Assembly (NCBI RefSeq): GCF_000716445.1
Contig: NZ_JNWK01000012.1
Span: forward strand, 1-64,000
From: Streptomyces wedmorensis
GTDB taxonomy: Bacteria; Actinomycetota; Actinomycetes; Streptomycetales; Streptomycetaceae
DNA length: 64,000 nt
Reading direction: 5' to 3'
A program made the translations under genes and the position numbers. Below the pieces are notes generated by a model, which did not search any database, was not told the origin of the DNA, and worked only from the letters and a program-made list of their open reading frames with translations. Position 1 is the first letter of the stretch. Every line of letters starts with the position of its first letter. Of this stretch, positions 35,402 through 43,874 are shown piece by piece.

Positions 35402-37231
35402 GTGCGCGAGTTCACCGTGCCGCCCGTCGAGGCGGCGCCTCAGGTCGGCGGCCTGGCGGACGCCCTGTTCGACCGCGCCGTGGCGGAGCCCGACCGGATC
35501 GTGCTGGGCAGGAGGGGCCCGGGGCCGGGCGGGGAGTGGCGGGACGTGACCGCCGCGCGGTTCCGTGACGAGGTCCTCGGCCTCGCGAAGGGGCTGCTCG
35601 CGGAGGGGGTCCGGTTCGGCGACCGGGTCGCGATCATGGCCCGCACCCGCTACGAGTGGACGCTGTTCGACTTCGCGCTGTGGGCCGTGGGCGCGCAGCC
35701 CGTGCCGGTCTATCCGACCTCCTCCGCCGAGCAGGTCTTCTGGATGCTGTACGACTCCGAGGTCACGGCGTGCGTGGTGGAGCACGAGGACCACGCGATG
35801 ACGATCGGTTCGGTGATCGACCGGCTGCCCCGGCTCCAGCGACTGTGGCAGCTGGACGCGGGCGCGGTGGCGGAGCTGACGGCGGCGGGCGCGGACATCG
35901 ACGAGGAGGTCGTGCACCGGCACCGGCGGGCGGTGACCCCCGAGACGGTGGCGACGGTCATCTACACGTCGGGGACGACCGGCCGCCCGAAGGGCTGTGT
36001 GATCACCCACTCCAACCTCATGTTCGAGACGGACATGCTGCTGGGCCGCTGGGAGCCGGTGTTCCGCTCCCGGGCCGGGGATCAGGCGTCGACGCTGCTG
36101 TTCCTGCCGCTCGCGCACGTCTTCGGGCGGATGGTGGAGGTCGCGGCGGTCAGGGGCGGGGTGAAGCTGGGGCACCAGCCGGTGATGGCGGCCGCGGAAC
36201 TGCTGCCGGACCTGGCGGCGTTCCGGCCGAGTTTCGTGCTGGCCGTCCCGTACGTCTTCGAGAAGGTCTTCCACGCGGCCCGGCGCAAGGCGGAGAGCGA
36301 GGGGAGGGCCGGCCCGTTCGACAAGGCCGTGGAGGTGGCGGTCGGGTACGCGGAGGCCCTGGAGCACAAGGCGTTCGGGACCGGCCCCGGGCCGTCCGCG
36401 GCGCTGCGGGTGCAGCACCAGTTCTTCGAGAAGACGGTGTACGGGAAGGTTCGCGCCGCCCTGGGCGGACGGCTCCGGTACGCGATGTCGGGCGGGTCGG
36501 CGATGGACCGCCGGCAGGGCCTGTTCTTCGCCGGCGCGGGGATCACGGTCTTCGAGGGGTACGGGCTGACCGAGTCGTCGGCGGCCGCCACGGCGAATCC
36601 GCCCGAGCGGGCCAGGTACGGCACGGTCGGGCAGCCGGTCCCGGGCACGACGGTGCACATCGCGGAGGACGGCGAGGTGTGGCTGCACGGCGGCCAGGTC
36701 TTCTCGGGCTACCTGAACGACCCGGAGGCGACCGCCGCCGTCCTCAACGACGGCTGGCTGGCCACCGGCGACCTCGGCTCCCTCGACGACGACGGCTACC
36801 TGACGATCACCGGGCGGAAGAAGGAGATCCTGGTGACGTCGGGCGGCAAGAGCGTCGCGCCCACGGGCCTCGAGGAGCGGGTGCGGTCGCATCCGCTGAT
36901 CGCCCAGTGCATCGTCGTCGGCAACGACCGGCCGTACGTCGCCGCCCTGGTGACCGTCGACCAGGAGGCCGTCGAGCACTGGCTCGCGATGCAGGGGCGG
37001 GCGCCGCTCGCTCCGGCCGAGCTGGTGCGCGACCCGGCCCTGGAGACGGAGATCCGGCGGGGCGTGGTGGCGGCGAACACGCTGGTCTCGCAGGCCGAGT
37101 CGATCCGCACCTTCCGGATCCTGGCCCATCCCTTCAGCGAGGAGCACGGGCTGCTCACCCCGTCGCTGAAGCTGAAGCGGAAGGCGATCGAGCGGGCCTA
37201 CGCGGCGGAGGTCGAGGCGCTGTACGGCTGA
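35402..37231 (+). CDS. Long-chain fatty acid CoA ligase (AMP-forming, FadD15-like)
   Basis: 609 aa. The AMP-binding motif is TVIYTSGTTGRPKGCV. FLPLAHVFGRMVE, the A5 motif GYGLTESSAA, GWLATGDLGSLDDDGYL and TGRKKEILVTSGGKSVAP complete the long-chain acyl-CoA synthetase set. It activates fatty acids to acyl-CoA for breakdown or lipid synthesis. The GTG at 35402 follows GAGGAGCAGG. It is followed after 90 bases by an aldo/keto reductase gene in the same direction. Confidence 0.93.
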   Translation: MREFTVPPVEAAPQVGGLADALFDRAVAEPDRIVLGRRGPGPGGEWRDVTAARFRDEVLGLAKGLLAEGVRFGDRVAIMARTRYEWTLFDFALWAVGAQPVPVYPTSSAEQVFWMLYDSEVTACVVEHEDHAMTIGSVIDRLPRLQRLWQLDAGAVAELTAAGADIDEEVVHRHRRAVTPETVATVIYTSGTTGRPKGCVITHSNLMFETDMLLGRWEPVFRSRAGDQASTLLFLPLAHVFGRMVEVAAVRGGVKLGHQPVMAAAELLPDLAAFRPSFVLAVPYVFEKVFHAARRKAESEGRAGPFDKAVEVAVGYAEALEHKAFGTGPGPSAALRVQHQFFEKTVYGKVRAALGGRLRYAMSGGSAMDRRQGLFFAGAGITVFEGYGLTESSAAATANPPERARYGTVGQPVPGTTVHIAEDGEVWLHGGQVFSGYLNDPEATAAVLNDGWLATGDLGSLDDDGYLTITGRKKEILVTSGGKSVAPTGLEERVRSHPLIAQCIVVGNDRPYVAALVTVDQEAVEHWLAMQGRAPLAPAELVRDPALETEIRRGVVAANTLVSQAESIRTFRILAHPFSEEHGLLTPSLKLKRKAIERAYAAEVEALYG

Positions 37232-37321
37232 CCGGCGGCAGGAATGCAGAACGGTCCGTGATCGTTGACGCTGGGAGTACCTCCGTACAGCCAGTGACGA
37301 CGACGTAAGGATCCATCCGAC

Positions 37322-38167
37322 GTGAGCACGGACAGCAACGTTCCCTCGGTCACCCTCAACAACGGCGTCCGGATGCCGCAGCTGGGCTTCGGCGTCTGGC
37401 AGGTGCCGGACGCCGAGGCGACGACGGCCGTGGCGACCGCCCTGGAGGCCGGCTACCGCTCGATCGACACCGCCGCGATCTACCAGAACGAGGTGGGCAC
37501 CGGCCAGGCCGTCGCCGCCTCCGGGATCGCCCGCGAGGAACTGTTCGTCACCACCAAGCTGTGGAACAGCGAGCAGGGCTACGACTCGACGCTGAAGGCC
37601 TTCGACGCCTCGCTCGACAAGCTCGGCCTCGACTACGTCGACCTGTACCTGATCCACTGGCCGGTGCCGGCGAAGGACGCGTACGTGGACACGTACCGCG
37701 CCTTCGAGAAGATCTACGCGGACGGCCGCGCCAAGGCGATCGGCGTCTCGAACTTCCTGCCCGAGCACCTGGAGCGGCTGACCGGCGAGACCTCGGTCGT
37801 GCCCGCCGTCAACCAGATCGAGCTCCACCCGCAGCTCCCGCAGCAGGCGTCCCGCGAGGCGCACGCCCGCCTCGGCATCGCGACCGAGGCCTGGTCGCCG
37901 CTCGGTCAGGGCCGGGGCCTCCTGGAGGTCCCGGCGATCGTCGCGATCGCCCGCAAGCACGACCGGACGCCGGCCCAGGTGGTGCTGCGCTGGCACCTCC
38001 AGCTCGGCAACGTCGTGATCCCGAAGTCGGTCACCCCCTCGCGCATCCGGGAGAACATCGACGTCTTCGGCTTCGAGCTGGACGCCGAGGACCTGGCCGC
38101 GATCGCCGCGCTCGACGAGAGCCGCCGTCTCGGCCCGGACCCGGCGGAGTTCAACGTCGGCGCCTGA
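37322..38167 (+). CDS. Aldo/keto reductase (AKR5-like)
   Basis: 281 aa. The catalytic tetrad is visible: Asp and Tyr in YRSIDTAAIYQNE, Lys in VTTKLWNSEQG and His in YLIHWPVPA. The NADPH-binding end is VVIPKSVTPSRIREN. It resembles 2,5-diketo-gluconate reductase-type enzymes that reduce aldehydes and ketones. The GTG at 37322 gives the usual short N-terminus (NNGVRMPQLGFGVWQV). Confidence 0.92.
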   Translation: MSTDSNVPSVTLNNGVRMPQLGFGVWQVPDAEATTAVATALEAGYRSIDTAAIYQNEVGTGQAVAASGIAREELFVTTKLWNSEQGYDSTLKAFDASLDKLGLDYVDLYLIHWPVPAKDAYVDTYRAFEKIYADGRAKAIGVSNFLPEHLERLTGETSVVPAVNQIELHPQLPQQASREAHARLGIATEAWSPLGQGRGLLEVPAIVAIARKHDRTPAQVVLRWHLQLGNVVIPKSVTPSRIRENIDVFGFELDAEDLAAIAALDESRRLGPDPAEFNVGA

Positions 38168-38228
38168 AGGACACGGAGGAGCCTGCCGCACCGCGCCGCC
38201 TCGGCGGTGCGGCGGCGCCTCGGGTACG

Positions 38229-38268
38229 GACGCCGGGCCCGGTGACCGCGGGTGCCGGGCCCGGCGTC
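38229..38268. terminator. Terminator hairpin after aldo/keto reductase
   Basis: GACGCCGGGCCCGG and CCGGGCCCGGCGTC form perfect 14-base arms around a 12-base loop. It sits between the convergent aldo/keto reductase and hypothetical genes. Confidence 0.7.
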
Positions 38269-38270
38269 CG

Positions 38271-38342
38271 TCGACGGCGGGCCCGGTGACGCGGGCTCAG
38301 TACCCCTCGACGGCGGGCCCGGTGACGCGGGCTCAGTACCCG
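38271..38342. repeat. 36-base tandem duplication at the 3' end of a gene
   Basis: Two copies of a 36-base unit beginning TCGACGGCGGGCCCGGTGAC lie at 38271-38306 and 38307-38342, with one mismatch at the last base. The inner copy includes the stop codon and last codons (G-Y-stop) of the leftward gene ending at 38333, so the unit is a recent duplication running across the gene end. Confidence 0.85.
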
Positions 38343-38680
38343 TCGACGCCCGACTCGGTGATCGAGGCGAAGAGGTGCTCCCACACCTCCGCGCCGGGCG
38401 CGCCCTCGGCCGGCGCCCCGGCGTCCGTCTCCGCCATGGCACGGAGGAACGCCTTCTCCCCGTCCTCCCCTTCGTACGGATCCCAGCACGCGCCCATGTA
38501 CCGGCGGACGCCCTCCAGGAACCGGACGAAGGAGTCCAGGTCGCGGACGAGCGGGAAGGCGGCGTCGCCGCCGGGGCCGTGGCTGCCGTCCGGCTGCCGC
38601 ATGCCGACAGCGCCGGTCACCGGGTGCAGGAACACCTCCCGGGGGTCGTCGATCAGGGAACGGGGATCGGGATCGGTCAC
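38333..38680 (-). CDS. Hypothetical protein (weak SUKH-like C-terminus)
   Basis: 115 aa from a GTG. The segment DDPREVFLHPVTGAVGMRQ, followed by FPLVRDLDSFVRFLEGVRRY, loosely recalls the C-terminal half of SUKH-4-type immunity proteins, but this is a weak impression. The rest is acidic. Its 3' end lies in the 36-base tandem duplication. No toxin gene is adjacent. Confidence 0.55.
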   Translation of the reverse strand: MTDPDPRSLIDDPREVFLHPVTGAVGMRQPDGSHGPGGDAAFPLVRDLDSFVRFLEGVRRYMGACWDPYEGEDGEKAFLRAMAETDAGAPAEGAPGAEVWEHLFASITESGVDGY

Positions 38681-38811
38681 CGGCCCCCATGGTGTCGGGC
38701 CCGGCCCGTTGTCGTACCCGCGACGTAGAGTCGGTGACGGCCCGGCGGGGCGGCCCCCGCGGCCCGCGCGCCGCGCGTCCGACAGCCAGGCGAATCGAAG
38801 GAGTCTGTACG

Positions 38812-39276
38812 GTGAGTGGTTCTCCGGGTCCTGTCGAGGAGGGCCTCTACCGGGTGCGGAACGTGGCCAGCGGGCTGCTCCTGGAGGTGTACCAGGGGTC
38901 GAGCCGCAGCGGTGCCAACGTGCAGCAGGGCATCGGGAACGGCACCGCCGGGCAGCACTGGCACATCGCTCCCGTGCCGAACGGCGGCGGCCTGCACCAC
39001 CTGGTCAACGCGGCGAGCGGGAAGCGTCTCGACGTGGCGAACGCGTCCACGGAGAACGGCGCGAACATCCAGCAGTGGAAGGCGAACAACTTCGGCGCGC
39101 AGGAGTGGATCATCGAGCAGGACCTGGAGTCGCCGGGGACGGTGGCCCTGGTGAGCTTCATCAGCGGGCTGTTCCTCGAGGTCGCCGACGAGTCGAAGGA
39201 GGACGGCGGCGACGTGCGGCAGTGGGAGGACACCGACTCCCCGTTCCAGTGGTGGCGGCTGGAGCCGGTGTCCTGA
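38812..39276 (+). CDS. Ricin B-type lectin domain protein without signal peptide
   Basis: 154 aa, essentially a single beta-trefoil. Three Q-x-W repeats mark the three lobes: TAGQHWHIAP, GAQEWIIEQ and PFQWWRLEP. Sugar-binding-like S-G-x-x-L-D/E-V motifs also occur in each lobe. Most actinomycete ricin domains are fused to secreted hydrolases; this one has neither a catalytic domain nor a signal peptide. The GTG follows GAAGGAG. It probably binds a glycan or protein in the cytoplasm. Confidence 0.85.
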   Translation: MSGSPGPVEEGLYRVRNVASGLLLEVYQGSSRSGANVQQGIGNGTAGQHWHIAPVPNGGGLHHLVNAASGKRLDVANASTENGANIQQWKANNFGAQEWIIEQDLESPGTVALVSFISGLFLEVADESKEDGGDVRQWEDTDSPFQWWRLEPVS

Positions 39277-39294
39277 CGCGGCGCGCCGGGGCGG

Positions 39295-40290
39295 TCAGCC
39301 CTTGCGGGCGGTGTGGACCGTGCGGGCCGTGAGGTGGAACAGGTCGGGGCGGTGGTGCAGGGACAGCTCGTCCGCCGGGTCGAGGAGCCGGTCGAGCGTC
39401 GCCTTGTCTTCCGCGTCGAGGCGGGCGCCGACGCCCTCCCGCAGGCGCGTGTAGTGGGCGACGGCCAGCTCCCGTACGACCGGGGACACCGGGGCGGGCA
39501 CGTCCGTGAGGAAGGTGCGGGTCCCGGACGGGGTGAGTCCGGCACCGGCGAGGAGGGCCCGCCAGTCGTCCGGCTCGTCCTTGGCGCCGGGGGTGTCGGC
39601 GCGCATCTCGCCGAACCAGTCCGCGTGGAGGGCATCGAGCCGGGCCTCCAGGCCCGGCCGGCCGATCCCGATGTGCCAGGGCAGGTGCCGGGTGGGCAGT
39701 CCGCCCTCGACGAGTGCCATCAGGCCGCCGGGGTTGAGCAGTTCGGCGAAGGCCGCGAGCGCGGCGCCCTGGTCGCCCATGTGGTGCATGGAGTTGCCCG
39801 CCCAGATGACGTCGGCACGCCCCAAGGAGGCGACTTCCTCGGGGAGTTCGGCGTGGAGGGTGGAGACGCGGGCGCCGAGTCCGCGGGCTCCGGCGCGTGC
39901 CGTCGCCAGGGCGAGGAGCTCCGGGCTGCCGTCGACGGCGACCGTCTCGGCGGCCGGGAACGCCTCGGCGAGCAGGCTCGTGATGACGCCCGGCCCGCTG
40001 CCGATGTCGAGGATCCGGCGGACACCGGGCACCGGGGCGAGCGTGCCGAGCCATGCGGCGGCGTCCGTGTAGGCCTGGCTCGCGACCTCGGCCTGACGCT
40101 CCAGGAGCGGGGCCAGCTCGGACCAGTCCAGGTGGGCGCCGTCGTGGTGATGACCGCCGTGGCCGTGCTGGTGGCCGTCGGTGTGCCCGGCGGCGTGCCG
40201 GTCGGCGGCGTCGGTGTGCGCGTCGGTGTGCTGGGTGCCGTGGCCCTCGCCGTGCGAGTGACCCTGGTGGGATCCGCGATGCTGGCTCAT
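39295..40290 (-). CDS. SAM-dependent methyltransferase with His-rich N-terminus
   Basis: 331 aa. The first 50 residues are extremely His-rich (HSHGEGHGTQH, then HQHGHGGHHHDGAH), a likely metal-binding tail. The methyltransferase core follows: ILDIGSGPGVITSLLAEAFP, VAVDGSPELLALA and DVIWAGNSMHHMGD, with an LLNPGGLMALVEGG strand. The C-terminal 120 residues are mostly helical and family-specific. The substrate is unknown; metal-dependent control or metal storage by the tail is a guess. Confidence 0.82.
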   Translation of the reverse strand: MSQHRGSHQGHSHGEGHGTQHTDAHTDAADRHAAGHTDGHQHGHGGHHHDGAHLDWSELAPLLERQAEVASQAYTDAAAWLGTLAPVPGVRRILDIGSGPGVITSLLAEAFPAAETVAVDGSPELLALATARAGARGLGARVSTLHAELPEEVASLGRADVIWAGNSMHHMGDQGAALAAFAELLNPGGLMALVEGGLPTRHLPWHIGIGRPGLEARLDALHADWFGEMRADTPGAKDEPDDWRALLAGAGLTPSGTRTFLTDVPAPVSPVVRELAVAHYTRLREGVGARLDAEDKATLDRLLDPADELSLHHRPDLFHLTARTVHTARKG

Positions 40291-40378
40291 GCGTCCAGGG
40301 TGCGCCGGGGTGGCCGTCGGTGCGAGAAATGTTGCCGGTTCGGCAAAGCGGACCGGCCGCGCCGCGCGACCGCCCACG

Positions 40379-41314
40379 TCACTCCCGGGCGGCCCGGTGC
40401 TCCTGCGGGCTGACCCCCCGCACCCGTTTGAAGGCGGCACTCAGGGCGAACGCGCCGCTGTAGCCGACCCGTCGGGCGACGGCTTCGACGGTGGCGTCCG
40501 GCTCGCGCAGCAGGTCGGCGGCGAGTGCGATCCGCCAGCCGGTGAGGTACGCCATCGGGGGCTCGCCGACGAGGGCCGTGAAGCGGCGGGCGAGCGCGGC
40601 CCGGGACACGCCCGCCTTCGCGGCGAGCGAGGCGACGGTCCACGGGTGGGCGGGGTCGTTCTGGAGCAGCCGGAGCGCCCGGCCGACGACGGGGTCGCCC
40701 ATGGCGCGGTACCAGGCGGGTGCCTCGGCCCCGGGCCGGGCGAACCAGGCACGGACGGCGGCGATGAGCAGCAGGTCGAGGACCCGGTCGAGGACGACGG
40801 ACTGGCCGGGCTCGTCGCGGGAGATCTCCTCGTCGAGGAAGGGCATGAGGGGGCAGTTCCACACCTCGGCCGGCAGGTGCACCAGCCCCGGCAGGGCGTC
40901 CAGGAGCCGCCGGCCGACCTCGCCGTCCATCAGGTACGTGCCGACCAGGACCGTGGTGCCGCCGTCCGGGGCGTTGCCCCACGTGCGGACGCCGAGCCGC
41001 ATGGACTGGGCGAGGGGCTCGCCGCTGAGGGTGGTGCAGGTGCCGTCGGGCCCGATCCGGGCGCGGGGCGGCGCGTCGGGGGTGTCGGCGACGGTGTACG
41101 GCTCCGGGCCGCGGGCGATGGCGATGTCGCCGGGGCGCAGGAGGACGGGTTCGCCGGTGTCGGGGACGATCCACGCCTCTCCGGCGGTGACGCACATGAG
41201 GCAGATCGGTGCCTCGTCCTCGATCCGTACCGACCACGGCGGCTCCATGATCATGCGCAGCAGGAAGGCGCCCTTGGCGCGTGGCCCGTCGAGGAGTCCG
41301 GCGAGTGCGTCCAT
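40379..41314 (-). CDS. AraC-family regulator with cupin_6-type sensor domain
   Basis: 311 aa. The N-terminal cupin (MDALAGLLDGPRAKGAFLLR, then PVLLRPGDIAIARG) fits the cupin_6 AraC group. The C-terminal double HTH is WTVASLAAKAGVSRAALARR and AVARRVGYSGAFALSAAFKR, ending in the usual G-V-S-P. It is divergent from the NmrA-like reductase gene (154 bases apart), a pairing common in actinomycetes in which the regulator controls the reductase. Confidence 0.88.
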   Translation of the reverse strand: MDALAGLLDGPRAKGAFLLRMIMEPPWSVRIEDEAPICLMCVTAGEAWIVPDTGEPVLLRPGDIAIARGPEPYTVADTPDAPPRARIGPDGTCTTLSGEPLAQSMRLGVRTWGNAPDGGTTVLVGTYLMDGEVGRRLLDALPGLVHLPAEVWNCPLMPFLDEEISRDEPGQSVVLDRVLDLLLIAAVRAWFARPGAEAPAWYRAMGDPVVGRALRLLQNDPAHPWTVASLAAKAGVSRAALARRFTALVGEPPMAYLTGWRIALAADLLREPDATVEAVARRVGYSGAFALSAAFKRVRGVSPQEHRAARE

Positions 41315-41468
41315 GGTGGGCAAGGGTAGGGCGTGTCCGGCCCTTCGCGCCGGGCCCGGCGGAAAGGGCGGGACGGGTTCGAGGGGGTGCGTGCGGGTGA
41401 GACGGAGGCGTAGGTCCGTGAGACGGCGCAGCATGGGCGGGGCGGCCCCCGGCCGGGAGTCTTGAGAC

Positions 41469-42350
41469 ATGACGACGAACACGCAGAACACGCAGAACAC
41501 GCAGAACACGCAGCCCGCATCGACCGCCCGCACCTCGACGGTCCTGGTGACCAGCGCCACCGGCAAGACCGGGCGGCGCGTGGCCGAACGGCTCGCGGCG
41601 CGCGGCGCCACGGTCCGCGCCGGGTCCCGCACCGGCGCCACCCCCTTCGACTGGGAGGCCCCGGACACCTGGGCCCCGGCCCTGCGGGGCGCCGACACCG
41701 CGTACGTGGCCTACTACCCCGACCTGGCCGCACCGGGCGCGGTGGAGGCGATGGAGGCCTTCGGCCGGCTGGCCGCGGAGAACGGCGTACGGCGGATCAC
41801 GCTCCTGTCCGGGCGCGGGGAGCCGGCGGCGGTCCTGGCGGAGGAGTCCCTGCGGGCCTCGGCGTCCGGGGTCGAACTGACCGTCGTGCGGGCCTCGTTC
41901 TTCGCGCAGAACTTCTCGGAGGGGCTGCTCGCGGAGGGGGTCGCCGAAGGCGCGGTCGTCTTCCCGGCCGGTGACACGGCCGAGCCGTTCGTCGACGCGG
42001 ACGACCTCGCGGACGTCGTCGTCGAGACCCTCACGGCTGATGGTCACGCCGGGCGGGTGTACGAGGTGACGGGCCCCCGGCCGGTCGGCTTCGCCGAGGT
42101 GGCCGCCGAGATCTCCCGCGCCTCGGGGCGCCCGGTGGTCTACGAGCCGGTGTCCGAGGCCGAGTACGCCGGGCTGCTCGCCGGGTTCGGGCTTCCCGCC
42201 CCCGAGGCGGAGTGGCTCGCCGCCCTGTTCGCGACGCTCCTGGACGGCCACAACTCCTCGGCGGCGGACGGCGTGAAGCGGATCCTGGGCCGCGAGCCGC
42301 GTTCCTTCGCGGACTTCGCGACGGAGGCGTGGGGCGGGCCGGGTGCCTGA
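41469..42350 (+). CDS. NmrA-like NAD(P)-binding protein (atypical SDR)
   Basis: 293 aa. The Rossmann start is TSTVLVTSATGKTGRRVAER, an NmrA/QOR2-like nucleotide loop (G/A-x-x-G-x-x-G). TVVRASFFAQNFSEG and VDADDLADVVVETL are usual for this family. It acts as an NAD(P)H-dependent reductase or redox sensor. An N-terminal NTQNTQNTQNTQ run is encoded by a 9-base tandem repeat. It is divergent from the AraC gene. Confidence 0.85.
   Translation: MTTNTQNTQNTQNTQPASTARTSTVLVTSATGKTGRRVAERLAARGATVRAGSRTGATPFDWEAPDTWAPALRGADTAYVAYYPDLAAPGAVEAMEAFGRLAAENGVRRITLLSGRGEPAAVLAEESLRASASGVELTVVRASFFAQNFSEGLLAEGVAEGAVVFPAGDTAEPFVDADDLADVVVETLTADGHAGRVYEVTGPRPVGFAEVAAEISRASGRPVVYEPVSEAEYAGLLAGFGLPAPEAEWLAALFATLLDGHNSSAADGVKRILGREPRSFADFATEAWGGPGA
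41478..41513 (+). repeat. Four copies of a 9-base tandem repeat
   Basis: AACACGCAG is repeated four times in frame and encodes the NTQ units near the N-terminus of the NmrA-like protein. Copy number could vary by slippage without breaking the frame. Confidence 0.85.
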
Positions 42351-42392
42351 CGCGTACGGCCGCGGGCTCCTGGGGCGCACGGGCCCGGGGGC

Positions 42393-43355
42393 TCAGGCGT
42401 ACCGGTCCGCCAGCGTCCGCACGGTCGCGGCGATGCGGTCGCGGAGGTCCTCGGGGGCGAGGACCTCCACCTCCGCGCCGAGTCCGAGGAAGGTGTCGTG
42501 GGCGTGCTGCGGCGATTCCACGGGAAGGGTGGCGCGGGTCCAGCCGTCCGGCTCCGCCGTGCCGGTGGCGGCGAGTGCCCGGGCGGCGGCGCCGGTGAGC
42601 CGGGCGGCGCCGCGCGGGGAGATCCGTACGACGGCGTCGCCCTGGTGGAGCCGCCGGTGGAAGTCGGCCCGGCCGGCCCGCCAGTGCGCGGCGAGGTCGA
42701 AGCCCTCCGGGATCACGGCCTCCTCGTCGGTGACGGTGAGGGCGAGGATCTGGTCGACGCGGTAGGTACGGGGTCCGGGTTCGGGTCCGGCGACGAGGTA
42801 CCAGCGGCCGGCCTTGAGCACGAGGCCGTACGGCTCCAGGCGCCGGTCGACGTCGGTCGGTTCCTTCCAGCGGCGGTAGCGGACCTCCAGGACGCGGCCG
42901 GTGCGGACGGCGTCGGCGACCTCGGGCAGGAACGGGGTCTCGTCGTCCTCGTCGTACCAGCCGGGGGCGTCGATGTGGAAGCGGGCCCGCAGCCGGTCGA
43001 CGTGCTCGCGCAGGGCGTCCGGGAGGGCCGCCCGCAGTTTCAGCTGGGCGTCGGCGAAGTGCGGGCCGAGCCCCAGGCCTTCGGCGGCGCCGGGCATGCC
43101 GGCCAGCACCAGTGCCTCGGCCTCGGGGGCGAAGAGGCCGGTGAGGCGGGTGCGGTGGCCGGGCAGGAGCCGGTAGCCGCCGCGGTGCCCCGCGTCCCCG
43201 TACAGCGGGACGCCGGCGGCGTGCAGCGACTCGACGTCCCGGTAGACGGTGCGGACGGAGACGCCCAGCTCCTCGGCGAGCCGGCCGGCGGTCATCCGGC
43301 CGCCGGTCTGGAGCAGCAGGAGGATCGAGAGGAGACGGCTGGACTTCACTGACAC
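42393..43355 (-). CDS. YafY-type WYL-domain transcriptional regulator
   Basis: 320 aa. The HTH_11 domain is SSRLLSILLLLQTGGRMTAG, then RLAEELGVSVRTVYRDVESL. The WYL domain is in YGLVLKAGRWYLVAG with a following RTYRVDQI. WYL regulators sense ligands or nucleic acid. The GTG at 43355 is required to include the whole HTH, leaves almost no leader and lies inside the 27-base palindrome at 43344-43370, which points to autoregulation. It is divergent from the gene at 43389. Confidence 0.88.
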   Translation of the reverse strand: MSVKSSRLLSILLLLQTGGRMTAGRLAEELGVSVRTVYRDVESLHAAGVPLYGDAGHRGGYRLLPGHRTRLTGLFAPEAEALVLAGMPGAAEGLGLGPHFADAQLKLRAALPDALREHVDRLRARFHIDAPGWYDEDDETPFLPEVADAVRTGRVLEVRYRRWKEPTDVDRRLEPYGLVLKAGRWYLVAGPEPGPRTYRVDQILALTVTDEEAVIPEGFDLAAHWRAGRADFHRRLHQGDAVVRISPRGAARLTGAAARALAATGTAEPDGWTRATLPVESPQHAHDTFLGLGAEVEVLAPEDLRDRIAATVRTLADRYA

Positions 43356-43370
43356 AAGGTGTCAGTGAAG
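43344..43370. promoter_or_regulatory. Perfect palindrome overlapping the WYL regulator start (operator)
   Basis: CTTCACTGACAC and GTGTCAGTGAAG are perfect 12-base arms around AAG. The left arm contains the GTG start of the WYL gene (minus strand), and the right arm lies 18 bases before the ATG of the divergent gene. A dimer bound here would block both. Confidence 0.75.
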
Positions 43371-43388
43371 GGTTCGTACGGTCCAGTC

Positions 43389-43874
43389 ATGGCATTCGCA
43401 GAGAAGACCCTCCTCACGCTGCCGCCGGTCGCGATCGCCGGTCGGCACCTCAAGCGCTACCACGTCACCTCCGACCCCGCGGGCATCGAACCCGAGGTGG
43501 AGCGGGCCGCGTACGCCCTCCTGCCGGAGCTGCTGCCGGAGCCGGACGGCACTCCGGCCGCGGGCTTCGTCGTGCTGCACCGCGGCGGCGACACCGGCGC
43601 CTACCTCAACACGTACAGCTGGGTCTGGGACAACGTGCTCCACTTCCGCGGCGCGGCCGCCGGCCAGCCCGCCCTCGACTGCCCCGACACCGACCCCGCG
43701 CACTTCGTCCCGACCGAACGCCCCTGGATCGGCTGCGTCTGGGAGCTGGCACCGCTCGGCCACGAACGGGACGCCTGGATACGGCACGTGCTCGCGCCGG
43801 GCACCCCTGACCTGGCCGCCTACCTCGGGGACGCGTTCCCCTCCGGCACGACGGACACGGGGGCGGGCTCGTGA
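43389..43874 (+). CDS. Conserved-type hypothetical protein, probable WYL-regulator target
   Basis: 161 aa. Recognisable stretches are LPPVAIAGRHLKRYHVTSDP, GFVVLHRGGDTGAYLNTYSW and WELAPLGHERDAWIRHVLAP. No domain could be named. The ATG at 43389 was preferred over a GTG inside the palindrome at 43359. It overlaps the next gene by four bases (GTGA) and is divergent from the WYL regulator, so both are probably controlled by it. Confidence 0.75.
   Translation: MAFAEKTLLTLPPVAIAGRHLKRYHVTSDPAGIEPEVERAAYALLPELLPEPDGTPAAGFVVLHRGGDTGAYLNTYSWVWDNVLHFRGAAAGQPALDCPDTDPAHFVPTERPWIGCVWELAPLGHERDAWIRHVLAPGTPDLAAYLGDAFPSGTTDTGAGS

Noticed and set aside
38270..38345. CRISPR-like repeat pair.
   Set aside because: The two 36-base units are directly adjacent with no spacer and include a gene end; no cas genes are present.
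41462..41520. Cys/Val/Phe repeat protein on the minus strand.
   Set aside because: It is the antisense reading of the 9-base repeat in the NmrA-like gene.
43359..43388. GTG at 43359 as the start of the gene at 43389.
   Set aside because: It lies inside the operator palindrome and gives M-S-V-K only because of the symmetry with the WYL start. The ATG at 43389 fits better.
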